DNA from: JBAZTA01 sp964588175
Lineage (GTDB): Bacteria; Omnitrophota; Gorgyraeia; Gygaellales; Profunditerraquicolaceae
Assembly: GCA_964588175.1 (NCBI GenBank)
Contig: CAZPNW010000082.1
Location: 1 to 17,409, forward strand
DNA length: 17,409 bases
Reading direction: 5' to 3'
Below the pieces are notes generated by a model. The model saw only the letters and a program-made list of their open reading frames with translations, made no database searches and had not been told where the DNA came from. Shown here piece after piece: positions 1 through 6,785 of the stretch. Every line of letters begins with the position of its first letter. The first letter of the stretch is position 1. The position numbers and the translations under genes are program-made.

Positions 1-1
1 T

Positions 2-3000
2 CAGAGATGGGGAATACGTATCAATCAGCATGGGATCACTGGTACGGCGAAGGAATTGTTCCCGGTGTTAGCAGGGGTAGGTATCAGGAACGGGAATATC
101 GGGACGCATTGGCAGAATATAGTATGGAATGTGGTTACGAAATTACAGCCTGGGATCACCGAAGAAGCAAAGGTGTTTTTAGGTTTAAGTGATTTAAGTG
201 ATACAAAGGAAAAGAAAGTCTGGGACAAGAAAGTGCGTGGATATGACCAGGAACTGACGAACATGCTTGATGCCAAGACGGAAGAAGCGATCGTAGAGAC
301 GGTCTATCAATCAGCGAAGGAGCATTTTGAGGTCACCAAAGCCCAGTCTGTGGCTGCAGGCTCGCCTCTTCAAGGAGAATGGACAAAGAAAGACGGCCAA
401 TATCGTCCTGTACGCTTAATGGTGCAGGCGAATGACAAATCGGATTTGGTATTGCTTAGGTCGTTAGGCGCGGATGGCGCATTAACCGGCCACTCTGAAA
501 CCAGAGAAGCATATGATTTAGACAATAATAAGGTCAATGCGCTTTTATCTCAATCACATGATGTTTTTAATACGATCAATGTTTTAGCCATGGGTGAACC
601 GGCAAACATGCGTGATGCTAATGGCGACCTTACCCAAGCCGGATGGGATTTTATCCGCGCGCAAGTTACTGAAGGTTTAGCCGGCCTTACCAGAGAGCTG
701 ATCTTAATGACCATAATCGCGTATGAGCCTATCTGGGCTATCGGCCCGAAAGCCATACGTCCGGCAAAATCATCAGAAGCTGATGAGGTGCAGGCATTCA
801 TTAGAAATAAGATACTTTCTCAGATCATTCCTGGTGAAGAAGATAAAATAATCATACAATACGGTGGAAGTATGAGCGCAAAGACTGCCGCAGATCTTAT
901 GGCGATGGTCAATGTTGACGGCGGACTTATCGGAGGAGCTTCATTAACTAAAGAAGCAGCATTAACCTTGATCGAGACTATAGTTAAAACTATCCGCAGC
1001 CAAAAAGCTGCCGGGACATTTTCCGGCCGTATCCCGGTATTAGGCTTTAATCTGAAAGCTGAAGTGGGTGGGGCGAAAATGGAAGCAGCGTATTTACGCG
1101 AGCTGATGGATTTTGCCGTGTTTATTAATAATAATCTTCAGGGTATTGACCTGGAAAATGATATCCGCATCTTTTTCGCGGTTAATGATACTGATATGAT
1201 ACTTTTTGACCGCGCGTTAAAAGGTGAAAATCCGGTTGATCTCTTGGATTTGAGCAAAGAGTCCTTGCCGAAAGGTATGGAGCTGGCAGTATCGATAGAT
1301 CAGCTTTCTTCCAATAAGCCGGGAGCATATACGTCTGATATTACCGCAGAGGCCCTTAAGCTTGCCGGTGTTAAGAAAGTGGTTATTACTGACGACGTTA
1401 ATGAAAATGACGCCCGTATTGTCAGGGCAAAAGAGGCAGGGTTGGGGATCGTTAATATTCATCAAGCCCCGTCTCTTAAGCAAAGAAGTTTCTATGTTAA
1501 TGATACATTTGTTGTTACTGCTCAAGATGCAATGGGATTAAAATACGCGTTAATGGATGCATCGGCCGCCAGCGATGAGGGAGATAAGCCTTTGATCGTT
1601 GTTCCCGCGGCGTTAGCGCGGCAAGCGTATATAGATGCCCGGGGCGTCGTTTCAGCTGCTTCACCTTTGAATATCGTCAATGAAGCAGTGATCAAAGAAT
1701 CTTTCGATAAATTGTTACGTGAACGAGCCGAAGCACGCTTAAATTCACTTTATGGTTTGTCTCAAGAGGAAGCGAGAAAAATAGATCCAATGTTTGCCAG
1801 GATCGGTTTTGACGGCACTGCAAACCGTTTAGGGTGGGGTATGATGAACCTGAACTGGTTGTTTGAGAATCCTCAAGCCGTCAATGCTGTTTTAGATGAT
1901 GCTGAAGCTATTCGTAATAAATATAGCTATGTGATCTTTTGCGGCATGGGCGGTTCGGGGTTATCGGTGCAAACGGTTAAAACCACCTTTGGCGAGAAGG
2001 AAGTAAAGATCTACAGCCTCAGGACCACTGATCCGGCGGTAATTGCTGATATGCTCAATGAAATAGCAGCCAAAGAAGGTTCATTAGAAAATGCTCTTGC
2101 GAAAACATTGGTCATTCCGATCAGTAAATCCGGGACTACCGAAGAGACGGTTTCTCATAAGAAGTATTTTGAGGACCTGCTGCGGCAATCAGGATTGAAT
2201 GTCACAAAGCATATGTGGGTTGTCACTGATAAAGGCTCGCCTATGGATACCGGGGATTATGTCCAGAGAGAGATCCAGCTTAACGGTAGGGGAGATATCG
2301 GCGGGCGCTATACCGCTCCGACGACAAACATCTTCCTTCTGCCGATGGCGCTGGTGGCGCCTGAAAAGGTCTGGCAGGTTTTAAGTATTGCCCAAAAGAT
2401 GAATCAGGGTGAAAACGGCGATATGTTCCTTAAACTTGCCGCATTCCTCTATTCCTATGCCAAGAACGAACGTAAAGATAAAATGACCTTGATCGTTCCT
2501 GAAGAGATGAAGGATATTTCTATCTGGGCAGAACAGTTATTTGAAGAATCATTGGGTAAAGACGGGAAAGGTGTGACGCTTTTTTACGGAGAGAAGTTAA
2601 GCTCTGAGAGTTTATTGCCGACTGATACCAATGATCGTGTTTTTGTCCGTATAAACTTTAAGGGTGAGGAAACAAATTCTGAGTTGGGCGCGTATTTGAA
2701 AGATAATAATTATCCTCTGTTTGACATCAATGTTGAAGATAAAGATTCTATCGGCGGTATAATGCTTGGTTTCCAAAGAACAGTGGCCTCGATCGCGTAT
2801 TTGTGGGATATCTGTTTTGTTGACCAGCCGGCGGTAGAAGGGTATAAAAAAGGGACCCGTGAAGTTATGTCCCAGTTAGCTCCGGGAGCAAAGGTTTCTG
2901 TTCCCGCTGAATGGAAGTATTCTACGTTTAATGCTTTGAAGGTATATTACGGCCCGCTTCTGGCAACTCATCATATCGGTGAAAGAGAGCTGAATGCTGA

Positions 3001-6000
3001 GTTGGAGAACTTGGGGGCTGATATCAATAACGCGCCTGCGGTCTATGCGGCAATCATTAATCTCCTTAAGAGCAGACCGGGTTTTGAGGCGCTTGAGTTT
3101 ATGTCCTACGGGAGAATGACTACCGGGTTGAGGGAAGTATTGGATTCTGCCCGGTATGATATCTTTACCAGCGGCTTAAAAATGGCTTCAAAGTTAGGCG
3201 AGGGCCCGGATAAGAACCATTCTTTCCATCAGAATATCGAAGCCGGAAGAGAAATGTTCTTGTCGACTTATTTTATGCCTATGCAGGTAGATCAGCCAAG
3301 CGCTCTTGAATATTCAGAGAATCTCATCAAAGCGCAGACCATAGGTACTGTGAAGGCGTTGGTTGCTAAAAACCGTAAAGCGGTGCTTATTACCGCGGAT
3401 ACGACAACGGATGGTGCTGTAAATGATATGCAGCAATTCTTTGCTCAGGTGCAGAAGTTCTTAAGTGGTCCTGCTTCCCCAGCGCAAGCGGGTGCGGCAG
3501 TGGTCACGTCTGAAGAGGATGAGGATAAACCTTTAATACCCCGGTTTAGCTCATCGGCTATTACTTCATATGCTGAATTTGTTACGAAGAACCCCATTAA
3601 GTTCGGTACTTCCGGCTGGCGTTTTGATGAAAGCCAGTATATGAAAGACGGCGTGTTCATGCAGGAATGGTTCTTAAATGATTTTTACGCAACCGTAACT
3701 GCTGCTGCCGAACAGATCCGCCTGCAAGAGGCAGGAAATCCGGGCAGAAAAGGCGTGCTTATCAGCGGCGATACCCGTGCGACCGGTCCGTATACCAATT
3801 TGGATCTCAGCAGAATGGCGGCCGAGAAACTCGCGTCGCTGGGGATCGAAGTTTATTTTGTCGATCATTATTCTCCTTTGCCGGTTATTTCAGTGTTGAT
3901 CGGAAGGCTCAAGACAGCGGGCTCATTGTATTTTACCGCATCACATAATCCCGGCCGCGGTTACCAGATCACCAAAGACGACGGGTCGGTTGTTGAAATC
4001 AATAATAACGGCCTGAAGTTTAATCCCGCGCATTCCGGGCCTGCGCAAGAAGAGATCACCGATCCTTTGCAGAAGAACATCAATGTCCTGCGGGAAACAA
4101 AACACGATAATCCGTTTGATCAAAATCGTCATGGCCGTAATATTGCGACCCTGGGCATGGACAAAGTAGCTCCTCTCTATATAGAGGCATTACAGGAAAT
4201 AATCGATTTCAGGGCGATAGCTTCGGCATTCGAAAAAGGAGTGCTCGATTACGTTGTTATAGATCCAAAGCATGGTTCAGCTACCGAATATTACCGTGCC
4301 ATTATGAATTCTATTGGGTTAAAGGAAGGCGTGCAGTATGAGATCATTAACGCTGAACCTGATCCGAGCTTTTCGCAATGGGATCCTGAAACAGGTGTAA
4401 CAAAACCTGACAGGCCTGAGCCGGCAGCAGAATATTCAAAGCATTTGATTTTCCGCGTCAATGAGTTAAGGGCGCAAGGGAAAAAGGCGATCGCGATCTC
4501 TGCTGACCCGGACGCGGATAGGAATGGCGTGGTTTCCGCGGAAGGTAATTTTATCGATCCCAATATGACCTTTGCCGTTGAAGCTCAGTATTTGGTGCAG
4601 CAAAGATTTATTCAATGGCTCACCCATAACCAGGGCAGAAAAGATGTCGCCGCTTTGTTGGCTAAATCAGGCGTAGCTATTAATGATCTGGATTCTTTTA
4701 TTGATAAAGATGCTACCTATCAAAAACTCATTGCTTTGATCAAGCTTTTTGTCAAAGAAGAAAACATTGCCCTTGCTACTACGATACCTACTTCTCATAT
4801 GATGAAAGCTATCGCTGAGCGTTGGTTCTGTCCGTTGTACGTGACCAAGGTTGGTTTTAAATGGTTCAATCAATACCTCCTGGCTGATTCTAATACTCCT
4901 GCGGTTATCGCGGGAGAGGAATCACAAGGCCTCAATATTAAGAGTCAGGAGAAAGATCCGAAGTATGTAGTATTGGAAAAAGATGCTTTAGTTGCCGGTT
5001 TTAAGATGGTTGAGATCAACGCTGTTTCTCAAGCTACTCCTGAGCAGTTGGCCGGGAAATTGCAGGCAGAGATCGGCTTTTTTGCCTATAATAGGGGAGG
5101 TGTTGACCTGCGGGCTAAAACGTCGCTTGATAAGATACCTGAGTTGAAGGCGCAGTTGAAGGCGCAGTTGGATGAATTGAAGGGAAAGCTTCTCGATGGT
5201 TCGATCACTGAGCTAGGAGGTAAGAAAATAGCCGAATCTATTTTTGCTGACGGTTACAAGGTGGTTTTTACCGATGGTTCTTGGCTGTGTATCCGCTTCT
5301 CCGGGACTGAACCTGTGGTTCGTCTCTATACGGAAGCAATCGGCAAGACGATTTCTGCTGCTGATAAGGTGCGTCAGAAGGTGCATGAGATCGGCGAGCA
5401 GTTATTGGAGCTTAAAGCTGCCAATTCCAGCTCTTCGACCGAAGCGCAAAGCGCGGATTCCGTGTATAAGAGCGTGGTTCTTGAAGGTTTGTCGGCAGTG
5501 CAAAGCATCGCGGGCAGATGGTTTCCTCATGTCAGCGACGCTTATTTAAACCGTCAGACCAATCTCTATTCTTTTTACCATAACCTACTGCGGGCTTTGG
5601 AAATGCGTGAATCAGGCGGGGCTGAGCCGGTAGTTAAGAATGACGGCGCGTCTTTTGGCTCTGCTGATATCTCGATCATCCGAAGTGCAATTGAAGCTAA
5701 GGTGAAAGACCTGCGGCAAGTGGTCGCGGAAGATAGCAGTATGACTACCAGTATCCGGAAGGCTTTTGGTGATGCCGCGGCAGCATTGGAAGCATTATCA
5801 GCATCTTTGGAATCTAATGGTTCTGCCCTTACCCAGCAAGAGAGTGCCAGAACAGCCGGTTCTCCTATAGGAAAAAAAGGTGGTATCGATTTCCGGACGA
5901 TGAATATTATCACTAAACCCATGGGTAGTTTCGAAGGGCTTAATTTAAAGCTCCCGGTCTTAAGCAAAGGTGAATTAGCGAATATTAACCTGGATGTTGA

Positions 6001-6238
6001 GATCGGCCGGATCAAAAATATGGTTGCCAGCGGTATAATTCCTTCAGGTGAACGTGTTAAGGAATTGGTGGCAGCGTGTTCTCAGAAAGGCGAGTTACAG
6101 TCCAGGATAAATGACCTGGTTGTTTGTGTCGCTGATATCTGCCGTTTGCAGGAAGAAGATATGACGGAAAGTTCTGCTGCGCTGCGCGAAACGCTGGTGA
6201 TACTCGATTCACGCCAGGTAGCGTTGGCAAAGCTGTAA
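2..6238 (+). CDS. Fused sugar-phosphate multienzyme: aldolase(C-term)-TIM-TIM-PGI-phosphoglucomutase-tail (5' partial)
   Basis: The frame is open to the left edge, so the gene begins upstream; residues here are counted from TTG 56, which is only an in-frame codon. Seen, in order: (1) before 56 to about residue 95, the end of a class II fructose-bisphosphate aldolase (QHGITGT, then NIGTHWQN, like QHGAS...LATNFQN). (2) 125-317, TIM strands 4-8: GHSE with H146, AYEPIW with E224, YGGS 269-272, GGASL 293-297. (3) 325-560, a TIM N-half-like stretch with N332-L-K334, then degenerate sequence. (4) About 590-1140, glucose-6-phosphate isomerase: GMGGSG 630-635, SKSGTTEET 690-698, GRYTAPTTN near 751, DQPAVEGYKK from 923. 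(5) 1180-1775, phosphohexomutase: FGTSGWR 1183, TASHNPG with phosphoserine S1296, metal loop DPDADR 1484-1489, GEES 1620-1623, RFSGTEP 1747-1753. (6) Unknown tail with GGIDFR 1942-1947. PGI and PGM keep their signature motifs and are probably active (inference); TIM activity is uncertain. No signal peptide can be judged because the N-terminus is missing. Probably cytosolic, acting between triose phosphates and glucose-1-P. Confidence 0.88.
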   Translation, partial: QRWGIRINQHGITGTAKELFPVLAGVGIRNGNIGTHWQNIVWNVVTKLQPGITEEAKVFLGLSDLSDTKEKKVWDKKVRGYDQELTNMLDAKTEEAIVETVYQSAKEHFEVTKAQSVAAGSPLQGEWTKKDGQYRPVRLMVQANDKSDLVLLRSLGADGALTGHSETREAYDLDNNKVNALLSQSHDVFNTINVLAMGEPANMRDANGDLTQAGWDFIRAQVTEGLAGLTRELILMTIIAYEPIWAIGPKAIRPAKSSEADEVQAFIRNKILSQIIPGEEDKIIIQYGGSMSAKTAADLMAMVNVDGGLIGGASLTKEAALTLIETIVKTIRSQKAAGTFSGRIPVLGFNLKAEVGGAKMEAAYLRELMDFAVFINNNLQGIDLENDIRIFFAVNDTDMILFDRALKGENPVDLLDLSKESLPKGMELAVSIDQLSSNKPGAYTSDITAEALKLAGVKKVVITDDVNENDARIVRAKEAGLGIVNIHQAPSLKQRSFYVNDTFVVTAQDAMGLKYALMDASAASDEGDKPLIVVPAALARQAYIDARGVVSAASPLNIVNEAVIKESFDKLLRERAEARLNSLYGLSQEEARKIDPMFARIGFDGTANRLGWGMMNLNWLFENPQAVNAVLDDAEAIRNKYSYVIFCGMGGSGLSVQTVKTTFGEKEVKIYSLRTTDPAVIADMLNEIAAKEGSLENALAKTLVIPISKSGTTEETVSHKKYFEDLLRQSGLNVTKHMWVVTDKGSPMDTGDYVQREIQLNGRGDIGGRYTAPTTNIFLLPMALVAPEKVWQVLSIAQKMNQGENGDMFLKLAAFLYSYAKNERKDKMTLIVPEEMKDISIWAEQLFEESLGKDGKGVTLFYGEKLSSESLLPTDTNDRVFVRINFKGEETNSELGAYLKDNNYPLFDINVEDKDSIGGIMLGFQRTVASIAYLWDICFVDQPAVEGYKKGTREVMSQLAPGAKVSVPAEWKYSTFNALKVYYGPLLATHHIGERELNAELENLGADINNAPAVYAAIINLLKSRPGFEALEFMSYGRMTTGLREVLDSARYDIFTSGLKMASKLGEGPDKNHSFHQNIEAGREMFLSTYFMPMQVDQPSALEYSENLIKAQTIGTVKALVAKNRKAVLITADTTTDGAVNDMQQFFAQVQKFLSGPASPAQAGAAVVTSEEDEDKPLIPRFSSSAITSYAEFVTKNPIKFGTSGWRFDESQYMKDGVFMQEWFLNDFYATVTAAAEQIRLQEAGNPGRKGVLISGDTRATGPYTNLDLSRMAAEKLASLGIEVYFVDHYSPLPVISVLIGRLKTAGSLYFTASHNPGRGYQITKDDGSVVEINNNGLKFNPAHSGPAQEEITDPLQKNINVLRETKHDNPFDQNRHGRNIATLGMDKVAPLYIEALQEIIDFRAIASAFEKGVLDYVVIDPKHGSATEYYRAIMNSIGLKEGVQYEIINAEPDPSFSQWDPETGVTKPDRPEPAAEYSKHLIFRVNELRAQGKKAIAISADPDADRNGVVSAEGNFIDPNMTFAVEAQYLVQQRFIQWLTHNQGRKDVAALLAKSGVAINDLDSFIDKDATYQKLIALIKLFVKEENIALATTIPTSHMMKAIAERWFCPLYVTKVGFKWFNQYLLADSNTPAVIAGEESQGLNIKSQEKDPKYVVLEKDALVAGFKMVEINAVSQATPEQLAGKLQAEIGFFAYNRGGVDLRAKTSLDKIPELKAQLKAQLDELKGKLLDGSITELGGKKIAESIFADGYKVVFTDGSWLCIRFSGTEPVVRLYTEAIGKTISAADKVRQKVHEIGEQLLELKAANSSSSTEAQSADSVYKSVVLEGLSAVQSIAGRWFPHVSDAYLNRQTNLYSFYHNLLRALEMRESGGAEPVVKNDGASFGSADISIIRSAIEAKVKDLRQVVAEDSSMTTSIRKAFGDAAAALEALSASLESNGSALTQQESARTAGSPIGKKGGIDFRTMNIITKPMGSFEGLNLKLPVLSKGELANINLDVEIGRIKNMVASGIIPSGERVKELVAACSQKGELQSRINDLVVCVADICRLQEEDMTESSAALRETLVILDSRQVALAKL
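5144..5167 (+). repeat. 12-nt tandem duplication inside the phosphohexomutase domain
   Basis: The 12-mer ttgaaggcgcag occurs twice in direct succession and encodes a repeated L-K-A-Q in a charged helical stretch (ELKAQLKAQLDELKGKLL). It lies between the sugar-binding GEES loop and the C-terminal RFSGTEP phosphate-binding domain, in a position where helix length can vary. It looks like a simple in-frame slippage duplication with no sign of damage. Confidence 0.6.
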
Positions 6239-6254
6239 TCGGCTTAGATAAATA

Positions 6255-6322
6255 AGTCAAAAGTTAAAAGCCAAAAGTTAAAAGTAAAGATTGATCACTA
6301 CTTTTTCTTTTGGCTTTTGACT
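6255..6322. repeat. Convergent heptamer arrays, possible hairpin after the fused-enzyme gene
   Basis: Five 7-nt units run from 6255 to 6289 (AGTCAAA, AGTTAAA, AGCCAAA, AGTTAAA, AGTAAAG). Three units of the same family run on the opposite strand at 6302-6322 (AGTCAAA, AGCCAAA, AGAAAAA when read on minus). The arms can pair: 6255-6270 with 6307-6322 gives about 16 bp including two G-U pairs, and AGCCAAAAG at 6269-6277 pairs perfectly with 6307-6315. This lies 17 nt after the stop codon, so an RNA hairpin could end or protect the mRNA. There is no clean T run after it, so a classic terminator is doubtful. The same unit family recurs at 12993-13027 and 17264-17354. Confidence 0.75.
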
Positions 6323-6394
6323 TTCTTGAAAATCAGATTTTGGTTTTATAATGAATCTGGCGGTTTTTTCGTTCTTAATGATTATATATGAGGT

Positions 6395-6560
6395 AACGGC
6401 TGTCTTGGTTTGTTTTTCGCAGGGACGCTTGTTTTTCCCCGGCGAGGAAAAACTGCGCTCGCCTGCGGCACCTCGCTCTGCCCGATAATGTTTCCGAGGG
6501 GCATCCATGCCCGCTCGGTGCCTCGGACGCCCTGCTCAAAACTAAACCAAGCCATCCGTT
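6395..6560. repeat. About 166-bp palindromic element with imperfect terminal inverted repeats (MITE/REP-like)
   Basis: The left arm 6395-6428 begins AACGGCTGTCTTGGTTT. The right arm, read on the minus strand from 6560, begins AACGGATGGCTTGGTTT. About 28 of 34 positions match if one gap is allowed. Between the arms lie nested hairpins: GGCGAG 6441-6446 with CTCGCC 6458-6463; GGCACC 6467-6472 with GGTGCC 6517-6522; and inside that GGGCAT 6499-6504 with ATGCCC 6507-6512. The GC-rich core contrasts with its AT-rich flanks. No transposase and no obvious target-site duplication are visible. Short ORFs through it are probably spurious. It could be a non-autonomous mobile element, a REP-type sequence or a structured RNA. 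Confidence 0.6.
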
Positions 6561-6583
6561 AGCTGTACACGTTTGGAGATCTG

Positions 6584-6613
6584 TTGACACTTCTGAATGG
6601 ATAGGAGTGTCAA
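6584..6613. other. Perfect 8-bp inverted repeat TTGACACT...AGTGTCAA
   Basis: TTGACACT at 6584-6591 is the exact reverse complement of AGTGTCAA at 6606-6613, separated by 14 nt and followed by TTTTATCAT. The left half also spells a -35-like TTGACA, but no -10 sits at the right distance. It could be a repressor operator or a weak hairpin terminator. It lies just outside the palindromic element and about 170 nt before recG. Confidence 0.45.
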
Positions 6614-6633
6614 TTTTATCATAGGTTAATCTT

Positions 6634-6687
6634 GATCCCCCGATTCCCGGATCCCCTAGTCCCGGATTTTCGGTTTACCGGATTTCC
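6634..6687. repeat. Degenerate octamer array (GATTCCCG-like units)
   Basis: Units recur at an 8-nt step: GATCCCCC, GATTCCCG, GATCCCCT, then after a one-base slip GATTTTCG, GTTTACCG and GATTTCC. Each starts with or near GATT/GATC and carries a run of C or T. The period differs from the 7-nt arrays elsewhere. No coding potential is seen, and it lies in the long spacer upstream of recG. Confidence 0.5.
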
Positions 6688-6704
6688 ATTTTCTATGGAT
6701 CACG

Positions 6705-6725
6705 TGTGTCCTGTGACCTGTGACC
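6705..6725 (-). repeat. Three heptamers of the GGTCACA family, minus orientation
   Basis: Read on the minus strand the units are GGTCACA, GGTCACA and GGACACA with exact 7-nt spacing. The first two are identical to units in the leuC array at 17264-17291, and the third resembles AGACACA inside fabD. An in-frame GTG at 6720 falls inside this array, which is one reason not to use it as the recG start. Confidence 0.65.
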
Positions 6726-6750
6726 GGAGCACCAGCTCCCCGGATATCCC

Positions 6751-6779
6751 TTTACCCCTATTTCATTATATATTATAAT
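6751..6779 (+). promoter_or_regulatory. Candidate sigma70-type promoter for recG
   Basis: TTTACC at 6751-6756 is followed after 17 nt by a perfect TATAAT at 6774-6779. Transcription would be expected to start at about 6785-6787, which coincides with the recG ATG at 6786. No Shine-Dalgarno is visible before that ATG, so a leaderless mRNA fits both facts. The -35 match is only partial, and promoter rules in this lineage are unknown. Confidence 0.45.
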
Positions 6780-6785
6780 ACTGTA

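Noticed and set aside
56..58. TTG at 56 as the start of the fused enzyme
   Set aside because: The same frame is open to position 2 and the 18 codons before it (ending QHGITGTAKE) continue the aldolase motif, so the true start lies upstream of the window.
7..192. A 61-codon + frame at the left edge
   Set aside because: It overlaps the aldolase part of the fused enzyme in another frame and shows no family features; the long frame carries the recognisable motifs.
5575..6015. A 146-codon minus-strand frame
   Set aside because: It is antisense to the conserved tail of the fused enzyme, with no domain features.
6278..6590. Two minus-strand frames (76 and 71 codons) in the spacer
   Set aside because: They run through the palindromic element; composition is explained by the inverted repeats, and no ribosome site or family resemblance is seen.
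6720..6722. GTG 6720 as the recG start
   Set aside because: It lies inside a heptamer repeat and upstream of the likely promoter; the family begins near ATG 6786.
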